From the NCBI GenBank assembly GCA_947044405.1, contig CAMRHE010000035.1, forward strand, positions 6,917,501-6,981,500: a DNA stretch of 64,000 bases, in the 5' to 3' direction. A program made the translations under genes and the position numbers. Below the pieces are notes generated by a model. It saw only the letters and a list, made by a program, of their open reading frames with translations. It had not been told where the DNA came from and did not search any database. Shown one piece after another: positions 13,101 through 24,108 of this stretch; within the stretch, counting starts at the first letter, position 1; each line of letters begins with the position of its first letter. This DNA comes from Leptodactylus fallax (Eukaryota > Chordata > Amphibia > Anura > Leptodactylidae).

Positions 13101-13883
13101 TTTGTTAAATTGCTGTTAGACTTGTAAGCCTTCTAACATCTGAAATAAAATCAAGGAAAATTAAAAGATGATGCAAATATAAAGCAGAGATATGGTAGAT
13201 AATATTTATTAAAATATTTGGGTGCTATGACTATCTGTCTGAAAAGCAGAGCTTTTCACATTTTGAAAATTGCGACTTTCTACATTTCCACCAAATTTCC
13301 TATTATTTCATAAATAAATGCACAAATATCGACCAAAGTTTACAGTACAATTTGTCACCAAAAAAAAAATCAATCTCAAAATCACTTGGAACAACTAAAA
13401 TGTAACTTTTAATTTTTAAAGTACGTATAAAATGTGTGTTAAAGCACTATGATGAAACACACGCAATGGTTATCAGCTCAAGTGATATAAAATATAGTAC
13501 CCACTCAGAGAGTATGTATATTGTTCACTCCAAAGTAGTGCTCACATTTAAATCAGCAGCATCTATAGCATATGCACCTTTAGGGGTTAAACTAATATAC
13601 ACCTCTGTAGCATGTCCTGATTATGAGGCTATATCGTGCAATGAAAAGGTGTGGGTGACATTTACATATATTAGCTAAGTCACCTCTCTGTTCAGATCAT
13701 GGTTGATACTTGTAAATAATTAATAACCATGAAAATGAGAGTTAACCCACAATAGTCTCTATAAAAAGGACAAATATATATATAAAAGCATCATTTTGCA
13801 AATGAGAGAGAATCCACTGATAACCTCATGGTCTCCCTGCCAATTAAACACCAGCTGCACTGCCTCCTGATAGCTGCCTATTT

Positions 13884-13935
13884 CCTATCCTACATGTTTC
13901 ACAGGTCAGTTTGTAACCGCTCATCAGGGGTATTC
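13884..13935 (-). ncRNA. Hammerhead-like core in left arm of the palindrome
   Basis: Minus strand: CTGATGA, GCGGTTA, a short loop, TGACCTGT, GAAA, CATGT, then A. Helix I can form partly (TACCC with GGATA, one mismatch). Stem II is imperfect in this copy. The layout CUGAUGA / stem II / GAAACAUGUA parallels the copy at 11.8 kb (GAAACGCGU). Confidence 0.5.
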
Positions 13936-14194
13936 AGTTGCTATCTATTCATAAGGAGTTATATCGGCATGGGAGCTACATAAAACGGGCAGTCGGTGGC
14001 CACCGGCTAGTGTCACCAGCCGACTTGTCCATGCATCAGTGCTCGTATGACCGCCATACGGTCATACTAGCCATACGGTAATACTAGCACCGATGCACGG
14101 ACGAGTCGGCTGGTGTCACTAGCCGGTGGCCACCGACTGCCCGTTTTATGTAGCTCCCATGCCGATATAACTCCTTATGAATAGATAGCAACTG

Positions 14195-14245
14195 AATACC
14201 CCTGATGAGCGGTTACAAACTAACCTGCGAAACATGTAGCATAGG
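14195..14245 (+). ncRNA. Hammerhead-like core in right arm of the palindrome
   Basis: CTGATGA is at 14202-14208. Stem II pairs GCGGTTA (14209-14215) with TAACCTGC (14221-14228), with a single bulged T and a CAAAC loop. GAAA follows at 14229-14232 and CATGT to 14237. Stem III is the self-complementary ACATGT. Helix I is weak (1.1-2.1 pair plus two more). Confidence 0.5.
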
Positions 14246-14723
14246 AAATAGGCAGCTATCAGGAGGCAGTGCAGCTGGGCTTTAATTGGCAGGGAGACCA
14301 TGAGGTTATTAGTGGATTCTCTCTCATTTGCAAAATGATGCTTTTATATATATATTTGTCCTTTGTATAGAGACTATTGTGGGTTAACTCTCATTTTCAT
14401 GGTTATTAATTATTTACAGCTAATATAGCTGTATTAGCTAATATATGTAAACGTCACCCACACCTTTTCATTGCACGATATAGCCTCATAATCAGGACAT
14501 GCTACAGAGGTGTATATTAGTTTAACCCCTAAAGGTGCATATGCTATAGATGCTGCTGATTTAAATGTGAGCACTATTTTGGGGTAAACAATATGCATAC
14601 TCTCTGAGTGGGTACTATATTTTATATCACTTGAGCGGATAACCATTGCGTGTGTTTCATCATAGTGCTTTAACACACATTTTATACGTACTTTAAAAAT
14701 TAAAAGTTACGTTTTAGTTGTTC

Positions 14724-15469
14724 TATTTAATATTTTTTTGTTTGTTTATATTTGAGCAACAACCTTTCTATTTACATTTATTATTTGTTCAAAATCACTT
14801 TGGTAAGTTAGAGTGTCCTGAGTTTATTAACACATAAAGTGACAAATGTCAGTTTTCAAAAATGGGGCTTGGTATTCAAGGTGTTTTTAAGTCTTCTCAC
14901 TATTTCCCGTTTTGCAGTCACTGATATATGAGAGTTGGGGAGACACCAGCTATTTATGACAGTCACTGTTAATAACTGTGAATCAGCGCTGCATCCAATT
15001 ACTGTTTGCCAACCTAGTGACACAACAGATGGTGCCTCCTCCCACATCCACCCGTAGAGTTGTGACTTTCTCAAGGCATTATTTATGTTTCCCTGGAAAC
15101 CCACTAATAGTCTAAGAATAGTAGTACAGGTAAAAGCCAATAGAACAGCTTGCATCTTAGACCCAAAGGAGGAAAGTCTCTCAGGTACCACACAACATAC
15201 ATAGAATAACACTATTAAATACAATTGAGGAATAAGGTTCTTCCATGATGTACAACACAGACACGCCGTGTACGCCATGACATACATGGGTTATGGGTCC
15301 TAAACCATGCACATGATGATTTAAAAGTAATGCCCTTGCCAGCGCCATAAGGATAAACACCCACAATTCACCTGCAGACCAACACACTGTACATATAATA
15401 TCACTAAAAATTCAGATATGAATACTGGCCATTTTCTAAGTATAGATAAGGGCAAATGTAGATAATGCA
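14724..15469 (-). other. Probable non-coding 3' flank of the Penelope-like remnant
   Basis: This lies between the palindrome and the GIY-YIG remnant, downstream in the remnant's own orientation. A 143-residue minus-strand open frame (14856-15287) shows no motif that I recognise, and I do not call it a gene. Confidence 0.35.
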
Positions 15470-16140
15470 TAGGAGATATTGTCATTCAATCCCCTGTGCT
15501 TGACCGTTTTAAGATTGAAAATCCATCACGCTTCCCTTTGAAGTATCTTATGGTCAACACCCAATCCTTTGGGGGAGAGAAGCACCAGCTCCATTTCCTG
15601 GAACCTCAGATGTGATGGATTCCAGTCATCATGTTCCCAGACGTGGTGTGCCAACAGGGTATTGGCATTTCGCCAATACCCTGATCTATCACCCGCCAGC
15701 AGAACTCCCTTATTTTTTCCACATATTGGGAACCTCAGGTACACATGATAAGATACATCACTCCAAATGTTTTACAATTAAAACTTCTGTTTTTAAATCT
15801 TTTACTCATTTGGAAACTGCAAAAAGATTTGCTGGGCCAGAAGGAATGGTAATCTCTACAAGTTCCACATCTGAACATACCCATAGTGGTGTGTTGTAGT
15901 TGTAGCCACTCGGATAGCACGCCCAGTGTCAGGTGGCTGTGGACCAATTTAAATCTTAACTTAGGTCCCTTTCGGTATGTAATTGTGGGAGCATCACCAA
16001 CCAACAGACCAATGTCTGGATCAATCCTGAGGATACCCCAAAATATCTGGAGCATGCTACGCACCTCATAATGGGCTGAGTTGTAAATATCAATAATCCT
16101 TATAGAGTCAACTTCAGATCTATGCTCCCTTGGTGTGAGG
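15470..16140 (-). pseudogene. Penelope-like retroelement C-terminal part with GIY-YIG endonuclease, broken
   Basis: On the minus strand, 16064-15735 reads VRSMLQIFWGILRIDPDIG, then LVGDAPTITYRKGPKLRF, then a Cys block (GMFRCGTCRDYH). After NCKTFGVMYLIMCT and a stop, the same frame gives GSQYVEKIREFCWRV. This spans the endonuclease core, with VMYL and QYVEK matching the two halves of GIY-YIG. A frameshift then leads to HVWEHDDWNPSHL, SPKGLGVDHKILQREA and a stop, then WIFNLKTVK, matching the conserved tail of these proteins. Penelope-like elements pair a telomerase-related reverse transcriptase with this nuclease; the reverse transcriptase part is missing here. At least two stops and one frameshift make it non-functional. 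The cysteine-rich linker and the order of motifs support the assignment. Confidence 0.82.
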
Positions 16141-18006
16141 AGTTGACTTTTATCAACAGACAGGACATGGTAATGAGCTTGTTATGGTTGAGTTCCAAGA
16201 GCAAATTTCACCAAAACACAGAGACTGGCTGATAAAAGTGAGTAGGAAAAACAAGCTATTTAAAACCAGTACAGAACTGTGAGCCAAAAAGGCAGACCCC
16301 CAAATGCCTTCACCAGCACTGACTGCAAGGTCAGATGGGATTTGCTTAATTTGGGACGTCCGAATTGCCAATACCGGCAGCTTTACAGGTAATAAATGCT
16401 CCACTAACTGAAAACAAATAAGAAACTACTATTTAATTACTAAAAATATCTCAACCAGGACAGTGTGGAGAGTATGCTCCTGGTAGTTGCCTGTCAGAAG
16501 ATATGTCTGAGCCAGGAGAAAGAAAAATCCAATAACCAGCCAAAAGTCATATTCCAGGAGATCACATCAGGACAAAATCAGAAGACAAGCCGTATCCAGA
16601 AACAGAAGTCAGGGAGTTGATATACCTGGAGGTTGCGTCAGAACAGAATCAGAAGACAAGTCGGAGTCCATAAATATAGCCAAGGGTTCAATATTCCAGG
16701 AGATCAATCTGAACACAGGTAAATGGAGAAACAGGTCACTAAGTCAAACAGGAAACAATTGCAAAGGCAGGTGGGTGAGGAGACAAGAAAATTAAATAGG
16801 CTTTCTCAGGTGGCAATTGCAGAAGACCAGAGGATCTCTGACACACAGAGACTGCTCAGGTCTGCACAGAAACTTTAAAGTCACAGAATCAGAACTGATA
16901 CTCCTGACAGTACCCTCCTTTTATGAGGGGCCACTGGACCCTTAATCATTGGAAAAAGGTTTTGAATAAACTTTTCTGGGAAAATTCCTAACTAAAGTCA
17001 CAGTGACAGAACTGATAATCCTGACAGTGCTTTTTTCATTACCCACGGTGGATAACCTCTCTGGAAAAAGATTTGCATTAGGTCCAATGCCATATTGATT
17101 TTCACGCAGTCCCATCAAAATATTAGGAAAGGCTGTTGAAAATAAAATGGTGACAAAATAGGCCATATCCTGAATGGTTTAAAAATACCAATATAAAATA
17201 CACATACAGTAGATGCTAACGATTAACTAATCTGGATGATTCCTTCCAAACAGAATAATAAAAATTTACAAATTTACAATTTTTAAAAGATTTCTATTCA
17301 TTTTACATTTTTTAAAATAAACACAAAATGTAAAATGAGAACATGAAACAGTCTTGGAATAAGTTGAATAAATAAAAGCATAATTAAGTTATTCCTGCAT
17401 AAAATAACACATGAGATTTTAAAATTAGGGGCTGAGCCTTAAAGAGGGACTTTCATCACCTACACTAATTTCAGCTCTTTGTATCCTTCAATAGGTGCCA
17501 CTCTATTGATGCCAGCATAGTTGGAATTTTTTCTGCAGCCCCACCATTCATGTGCTAAAAAATAACAAAAACTTGTATTCTGAAATATGGAGGCCATTAC
17601 TTCTTTATTCTATGGATTACTGAGATAAGGATCTACAATGTCCATATGCATTCACTCATCTGCTATCAGAATGTGTCCACAGGCCTTGGAGAAACAAGCA
17701 GCCATTTTGACTAGTTATCACAAATACAGAGTGTAGCAGGTAAGGTTCATACACTGCTATGCGTGAATAGTAGCTGTATTAAAACCAACATCAGGAAGTG
17801 GTGTCCATGGAGCACCGCTGCCATTTCAAACAAGTGATCTGCGGATAAGTTGTCAATTAAAAAGTCCACATATACATATACACATACACATACAGTCATT
17901 ATACACATATGACAATAGCAGTAATGCAGTTTAAACTTCATATACTTAATGTCTGCCTATGTCTTAGCTCCCTCTACAGAGTACTGCTGCATTGTTTGTA
18001 TTTGTT
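16141..18006. other. Mixed non-coding interval with uncharacterised dispersed repeat
   Basis: From about 16440 to 17000 the sequence has the wording of a dispersed repeat (CAGGAGATCA repeated near 16555 and 16700; GACAGTACCCTCCTTTTATG at 16907), but its class and ends are unclear. Part of the text recurs locally (AGAACTGATA..CCTGACAG near 16890 and 17010). No gene was supported. Confidence 0.4.

Positions 18007-18046
<40 letters not shown>
18007..18046. repeat. GATA microsatellite
   Basis: About ten uninterrupted tetranucleotide units, ending in GACA. Confidence 0.97.
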
Positions 18047-18574
18047 CAGGCAAGTTGCTGTTGTCAAACAAAAATGATTCATCTAAATCAGTGTAGTTAT
18101 GCTATATTCATTGCTTTTGCTTGCTACTTATGTTTTCAGCCTTTCATTTCTTAGCTATTTCTGGTTATAGAATCCAGGAGGGCAATCTTTCAAAATTATT
18201 TAGAAATGTTGCAGTAAAGATTGTAATGATTTTAATAGCACATGACTTGCATTAATGGACTATGACTTCCTGATTTAGCAAGTTGATTTGCAACTATTTT
18301 GAAAAATAAGAGAGTGACACTTATTTATTTTATTCAGCAGACTTGCCTATTTTACAGCTAATTTAGTTTATGTTAGAGCCCAGCTTATTTTGTACAATTA
18401 TTAGTACATTTAACAAACATTAATGTGCACAAGTAAAGGAAACATGTAGATTTAGAATTTACATTCGAGGTAGTTCATTAATTAATGTAAGTAATGCACA
18501 GTACATCCTAACAAAAAATATGCACTTTTCTGTTAGGAAGGTTGCTATAGGTTTGTATCACAGTACTGTTATTT

Positions 18575-18576
<2 letters not shown>
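18047..18576. other. Non-coding interval; nothing recognised
   Basis: AT-rich, with no open frame of note and no repeat boundary visible before the LINE tail. Confidence 0.4.
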
Positions 18577-18605
<29 letters not shown>

Positions 18606-20210
18606 GTCCTTTAATAGTCCCACAGTGGGGAAATTCAGTGTGTTACAGCAGCAAAGATAAGATAAGCAGATACAAATACAAATACAACATGTACAGGAAT
18701 GTTCCAAGGTGAGAGGCATTACATTAATAGCAGACAGACAGATAGGACGTAGCAGAGGGGGGGGGGGGGATTTAACAGGCAGAGAGATATTTCAGTTCTC
18801 TGTATGTAATGATCTCCGCTTAGGTCGGTGTTGGTTGTACAGCCTAACCGCGGTGGGGAGGAAAGACTTCCGATAGCGCTCCTTCTCACACCTAGGGTGG
18901 AGCAGTCGGTCACTGACAGTACTGCCCAGCGCAATCACAGTCTCATGCATGGGATGGGAGTTATTCTCCCGCATGGAGCTCACCACAGACAGTATCCTTC
19001 TGTCACCCACCACCTGCACTGGGTCCAGTGGGCTCCCCAGGACAGAGCTGGCCCTTCTAATCAGCTTGTCAAGTTTATTTCTGTCCCTGGTTGATATACT
19101 GCTCCCCCAGCAGGCCACTCCAAAGAAGATGGCTGATGCCACTACCGAGTTGAAGAAAGTCCTAAGAAGTGCCCCCCGGATTCCAAAGGCTCTCAGCTTC
19201 CTAAACAGGTAGAGCCTGCTGTGGCCCTTCCTGTACAGGGCCTCCATATGATCTGCCCAGTCCAGCTTATTATTAAGGAGCAGACCCAGGTACTTATAGG
19301 TGTTCACAATCTCGATGCCCGTCCCCAGGATGTCCACTGGTTTTGGAGGGCATCTGCCTTTACGGAAGTCCACCACCATCTCCTTGGTCTTCCCCGCGTT
19401 AATCTTCAGGTGGTTCTGGTGGCACCAGTCCACAAAAAACCGGTTCAGTTCTCTGTACTCCTTGTCATCATCGTCTGTGATGAGGCCTACTATTGCAGAG
19501 TCGTCAGAATACTTCTGTAGGTAGCAGCTGGATGAGTTGCACCTAAAATCAGCAGTGTACAGTGTGAAGAGGAAAGGGGCGAGAACCGTACCCTGAGGTG
19601 CCCCCGTATTACAGATCACGGTACCTGACACACAGTCTTGGGCTCTCACGTATTGAGGTCGATTTGTGAGGTAGTCTAGGATCCAGTTGGAGAGGTGGTG
19701 GTCCACTCCAGCAAGGCCCAGCTTGTCTCTCAGTAACCTGGGCTGTATGGTGTTAAAAGCACTGGAGAAATCAAAGAACATTATTCTCACCGCGTTCCCT
19801 GGTTTTTCCAGGTGAGACAGAGCCCTGTGCAGAAGGTGGATGATGGCATCATCTACCCCAATGCCCGGTCGATAAGCAAACTGGAGAGGGTCCATAGCGG
19901 GGCTCACTAGAGGGCGAAGATGTGTGAGAACCAATCTCTCTAAGATCTTCATCAAGTGGGATGTCAGTGCTACAGGTCTGTAGTCGTTGAGGTCCATAGG
20001 GTGAGGTTTCTTTGGAACTGGTACCACACAAGAAGATTTCCATAATTCAGGGACTATTTCCTGCCTCAGGCTCATATTATACATATATGTAATTATACCA
20101 CACAGCTGGTCCCCACAAGTCTTAATTAGTCTTGCACTGATGTCATCTGGCCCTGCGGCTTTCCTCGCCTTGATCTCTATAACTAGAGAATCACCTATAC
20201 TGCACGTATA
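18577..20210 (-). mobile_element. 5'-truncated LINE of the L2 / Rex1 / CR1 group
   Basis: In the minus orientation the element runs from within the reverse transcriptase (around 20210) to a 3' end made of TAA/TTA triplets (18577-18605). A short conserved 3' untranslated segment precedes it (AATTTCCCCACTGTGGGACT). A 3' end of short simple repeats instead of poly(A) is typical of the L2/CR1 group. A 13-base G run (18757-18769) sits in the 3' untranslated part. No target-site duplication was found. Confidence 0.88.
18792..20188 (-). CDS. LINE reverse transcriptase, C-terminal two thirds, open frame (5'-truncated)
   Basis: The minus frame is open from about 20188 to the stop at 18792. The first methionine (20084) is internal, because the same frame upstream reads ARKAAGPDDISARLIK, so the true start is lost by 5' truncation. 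From 20084 there are 430 codons: DYRPVALTSHLMKILE (fingers) near residue 34, FFDFSSAF with the first catalytic Asp at 105, GAPQGTVLAP at 161-170, and the YSDD active site at 192-195. Thumb-region blocks WCHQNHLKINAGKTKE and TYKYLGLLLNNKLDW follow, with a conserved C-terminus around CEKERYRKSFLP. No stop or frameshift interrupts it, which is unusual in this window and suggests a fairly young insertion. The encoded protein would lack the N-terminal endonuclease and is not expected to move the element by itself. Confidence 0.88.
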
Positions 20211-20902
20211 ATATTGGATTCTAGAAAATTCTGGTCTTCTGGCCCCTCCAATTAATCATTAACTATGCAGACTAGTTCTGTTATCTCTCCACTTCTCTAT
20301 TGGCCCTCCTCTCTGCCAGTCACTTCTTTGGCTGCCCATTGCTTGGTGAATTCATTTTCAAATCTTGACAATGACAACCAGATACAAGCAGTCCACAACT
20401 TATTACCTATATAAATGTCTACATTAATCTCTCAATACCTATTGACATAGTCACTGGTAAGCCCTTTGTAAGCCCTTCTCTTCTGCTCTTTTGTCTACTC
20501 TATTCTAACCTAAAACCTATACTGCATCTTCAGAAAAGATTAAAAACCTGTAAGAATCTTGGAAAAGCATCCACCCTGACCAACACTCTCTTTTCCAATC
20601 CCTCAAAGATTGTGAGCTGTAGGGTGTAGAACCCTGTTACAGTTGTCTGTCACTTAGTATATTTATGTTTATTGTATTATTACTATAATAATAATAATAA
20701 TAATTATTATTATTATTATTATTATTATTATTTATAAAGCACCCTTAATTCAATGGTGCTGTACATTTATCAAGGGGTTTACAAACATAGCACAAGTTCA
20801 ATAAATACAAAACTAACTAGATGACTGACCTGATACAAGTAGGGAATGGGTTAGGGTTGCAGTTACTCATGTTGTGGCATAGTGGCAGCAGGATTACTGT
20901 AT
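20211..20902. other. Non-coding interval with a TAA/TTA simple repeat
   Basis: The triplet run at about 20683-20732 switches from TAA to TTA and is followed by TTTATAAAGCACCC and CAATGGTGCTGTACATTTA, wording typical of the 3' end of another dispersed retroelement. The 5' side (20340-20640) has no clear identity. Confidence 0.5.
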
Positions 20903-21129
20903 ATTGTATGAGCAAATCGAAGCTGCAGAAGTGGAATTCGATCCGAATTTCAGGAAATCTTTGATTCGCCTCGATTCCGGATTTCCTCACGCTTTGATGC
21001 ATCGAATCGCATTTTTTTATAAAATGGCTGCTGCACATGTTAGGACAAGGGGCAAGGGACTCTGGGAACGCAGGATCACCCACAATGCCAAGCGAGCAGC
21101 TAATCAGCAGCCAGCTGGCCCTGTGATGT

Positions 21130-21190
21130 CACAGCCCTATAAAAACCCTCGGCCATTTTAGGTACAGTCATTTCACATCACTCTTACTGT
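21130..21190 (+). promoter_or_regulatory. Putative promoter of the hAT-type element
   Basis: TATAAAAACC lies in GC-richer sequence at about 21138-21147, downstream of a CTGTGATGTCACAG dyad that resembles a CRE/AP-1 site (TGATGTCA). The position, well upstream of the BED-finger frame, fits a transposon promoter. This is inferred from motifs only. Confidence 0.35.
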
Positions 21191-21439
21191 AGGGACAGAC
21201 ATCAGCAGGAGCTAAGAAAAGACTTAGAAAACAGATAGAAATTCAGGGAAAGAGCCTTAGAACTGTAGGGAAAGGATAGGGAGGAATTGAAAGAGGAATT
21301 TGGGGTGGTTGCAGGGTCATTAACAGCAAGAATTGTAATACACATTGCAGCACTCACTATCGTTATACTGCTGCTCATTACTCATATCTGTGTCTTCAAG
21401 GTGGAACACAACAAGCCTTTTGCAGTGAAATACAGAAAA

Positions 21440-22400
21440 AACAGTGAATTATCATCCACTAATATCTGCACTTATCTGTAATAAACGCCTTTTTTCAAGG
21501 TGTTTATTATAAGGGGCTTATTCACTGTTCTTCCAAAGCATAACATTACAGGCTATTTGTCAGTACTACTGTGCCAAAGAAAACTGAATTATCATCCACT
21601 AATATCTGCAGTTATTTGTTCTAACGCCTTTTTCAAGGTGTTTATTATAAGGTGCTTATTCACTGTTCTTCCAAAGCATAACATTACAGGCCATTTGTCA
21701 GTAGAACTGTGCCAAAGAAAACTGAATTATAATCCACTGTTAGCTCTACAGTCATCTATTCTAATGCCTTTTTCAAGGCGTTTATCATAAGGGTCTTATT
21801 CACTTTTCTTACAAAGCATAACATTACAGGCCATTTGTCAGTACTACTGTGCCATAGAAAACTGAATTATCATCCACTAATATCTGCAGTTATTTGTTCT
21901 AACGCCTTTTTCAAGGTGTTTATTATAAGGGGCTTATTCACTGTTTTTCCAAAGCATAACATTACAGGCCATTTGTCAGTAGAACTGTGCCAAAGAAAAC
22001 TGAATTATAATCCACTGTTATCTGCAGTTATTTGTTCTAATGCCTTTTTCAAGGTGTTTATTAGTGTGGAAACAAATAAAGGGCATATTCGCCATTATGT
22101 TCAAAGTATAAAATTACAGGCCATTTCTCTATACAGTAGTAGCAAAATTCAATAATAGCCACTGATCTGTGCAGTCAGCTGTTATTCTAACACTTATTTA
22201 AAGGTGTTTATTAGTGGGGAAAGACATAGCGACCATATTCGCCATTTGTTCCCAGTATAAAGTTGCAGGCCATTTCTCAATGGAGTATTTGCAAAAATCA
22301 ATAATTCTTAGCGGTTATCCTAGTTAACCCAGTATTATCCCAGTGTCAATTAAAGTTATCCCAGTGTTATCTCAGTGGTTATCCCAGTATTAATTTACAG
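21440..22400. repeat. 138-140-base tandem repeat, about six units, decaying downstream
   Basis: The landmark GCCTTTTTCAAGG recurs near 21486, 21624, 21765, 21903 and 22041, and as TTTAAAGGTGTTTATTAG near 22198. Between them are CATAACATTACAGGC and AACTGAATTAT blocks. Degenerate units resume at 22930-23110 after the nested element, showing that the array once continued through that point. Confidence 0.85.
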
Positions 22401-22441
22401 GCCATTTCTCAATACAGTATTGGCAAAAATCAATAATTCTT

Positions 22442-22931
22442 AGGCAGGGTTCACACTACCGTTGGATTCCGTTGTGAAGGTGTCCGTTAAAACAGAAAAA
22501 AACGGACACCTATCATAACAGACATCAACAGACACTAACTGATGTTAATGTGTCCGTATTTTTTTAACTGATCCATTTAATGTATTAGTTAAAAAAGCGG
22601 ACACGTTAGCATCAGTTAGTGTCCGTTTTTTATACTGTCCGTTTTTGTTTCTGCTTTCTGAGCATGTGCAGAAAAAAAACGGACATAAAATAATGGACAG
22701 TAACTGATCAGTTATAAGTCCGTTACCCATAGACTTCAATGTTAAAAAATAACGTTTTTTTTAACCGTTTAAAAGTCCTGTATATAGGATTTTTTGTCCG
22801 CGAAAAAAAACGGACTTGTGATGGATTCGGTGTAAACGGACATTAACGGACACTAACGCACACAAGATAAAATACCATTGAAATGAATGGAAATTTTAAC
22901 AGATTTTTGACGGTTAAGCTAGTGTCTGATG
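22442..22931. mobile_element. Nested element rich in GTCCGTT words
   Basis: It interrupts the tandem array: array text stops at ...AATAATTCTTA and resumes at TTGTTCCCAGTATAAAG. It starts GGCAGGGTTCACACTACCGT and ends ...GACGGTTAAGCTAGTGTC, a partial inverted pair. The interior has many inverted GGACAC/GTCC words (AACGGACACC; GTGTCCGTT) and no coding capacity. A similar start is seen at 60631. The family is unknown. Confidence 0.6.
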
Positions 22932-23134
22932 CTAAAATCTTGTTCCCAGTATAAAGTTGCAGGCCATTTCTCAATACACTATTGACAAAAATCAATAATT
23001 CTTAGCCACTAATCTCTGCCTTTATCACACTTTTTTTTATAGGCGTTCATTAGTGGGGAAACAAATAAGGGGCATATTTGGCATTCTCTTCAAAGTAGAA
23101 AATTACAGGCCTTTTTGCCCTGTATTTATTTCCT

Positions 23135-24108
23135 TTGCAATTACATTTTTCATCGAACAGTATGCCAAGCAGAGAAGCAAGAGGCCATGCACAGGGGAGG
23201 GCCACAGGCCTAAATTTTTCTGCTGCCGGAAGAGGTTGCAGCAGAGTAAGGGGGCGTGGCAGCAGGGGTCAATTACAGAGGCCTGAGCTCCCAGTGTCAA
23301 GTAGCAGTCATGTCTTGACTAGCAACCCAATGGTTGTAGACTGGTTGACTCGGTCATACACTTCATCTCAAGTCACATCAGACACCCCCAGCCAAGAGTC
23401 GGTGGGTTCGTCAGACACAACCCTTAGTTGGCATGGCCTGGCAGCAGGCCCTGTGCCCTCACCTGTCCTCAACCTGCCTCTGTCCTTTTCTGTTCCCTCA
23501 GTTAGAGAAGTACTCTATGCTGTGGGCTCAGATCCACTATACAATGAGGAGGAGGTACTAGAGAACAGCAGCTTCTGCTCAGCCAAGATCTGGCGGAGAC
23601 ATCCACCGCTTCCTCCGGTAGGCGGGAAAGTAGTGATGAGGAGACTGGCGTGGGAGCTGGTGTTGATGAGGACATCAGTGACCTACAGACAGTAGTGGAT
23701 GATGATGTAGCCAATCGTAATTGGGAACCGGGTGACAAAGGGGTTTCATTATCATCAGGAGAAGAGGTTTGCAGCTTGCGCATGAGGCAGCGGTGGAGTC
23801 AGCAGGGTGGCAGCAGTGGGAGGTCGGAAGCTAAACATGCCCGGGGTAGACCACACGCTTCGCAACAGCCTACCTGCCCGGAAAGCAGTAGTGCAGGGGT
23901 TCACGGAGGCAGTGGCGGTAGCAGTCAGCAAGTGCGGAGTGTTGGAGGTAAAATCATCTACTCGGCGGTGTGGCAGTTTTTTGTAAAGTCGCCGGGGGAG
24001 GTGAAAATCGCCATATGTTCAATTTGTGGGCAAAAGGTGAAGCATGGCCAGGGTGCCAATGTTGGCACCACGGCCCTGCATCACTGTATGGCCTCCTCAC
24101 GTTGCTGA
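23135..24108 (+). pseudogene. hAT transposase N-terminus with BED zinc finger, truncated and frameshifted
   Basis: The first frame (23135-23695) gives a low-complexity N-terminal region (GRATGLNFSAAGRGCSRVRG, DWLTRSYTSSQVTSDTPSQE, REVLYAVGSDPL). The reading then continues in another frame (23650-24108), so there is a frameshift around 23600-23690. The second part carries a BED-type zinc finger near its end: SAVWQFFVKSP, AICSICGQKVKHG (CxxC pair), GTTALHHCM. BED fingers bind DNA and head many hAT transposases and ZBED proteins. The frame stops at 24108, right after the finger. The RNase H-like catalytic core and dimerisation region that should follow are missing, and a 35-base minisatellite occupies the position. 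Confidence 0.8.

Larger units (their letters stand above)
13389..14723. repeat. 1.3 kb palindrome (two ~650-base inverted arms)
   Basis: The left arm (13389 to about 14044) and the right arm (about 14089 to 14723) are near-identical inverse copies around a 44-base spacer containing CGCCATACGGTCATACTAGC. Both arms yield the same 80-residue open frame, which is therefore a consequence of the repeat and probably non-coding. Each arm contains a hammerhead-like core. The 12-base word TCAAAATCACTT stands just outside the left arm (13376-13387) and again at 14789-14800, a possible target-site duplication. A Penelope-like remnant lies immediately downstream. Confidence 0.9.

Noticed and set aside
13436..14676. 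Identical 80-codon frames on opposite strands
   Set aside because: The match is explained by the palindrome. The peptide has no motif, and conservation follows from arm identity.
14856..15287. 143-codon minus-strand frame next to the Penelope remnant
   Set aside because: It does not resemble Penelope reverse transcriptase or nuclease and lies downstream of the nuclease tail.
21440..22400. Regular direct repeats as a possible CRISPR-like array
   Set aside because: The whole 138-140-base unit is repeated with no unique spacers, and the setting is a eukaryotic transposon.
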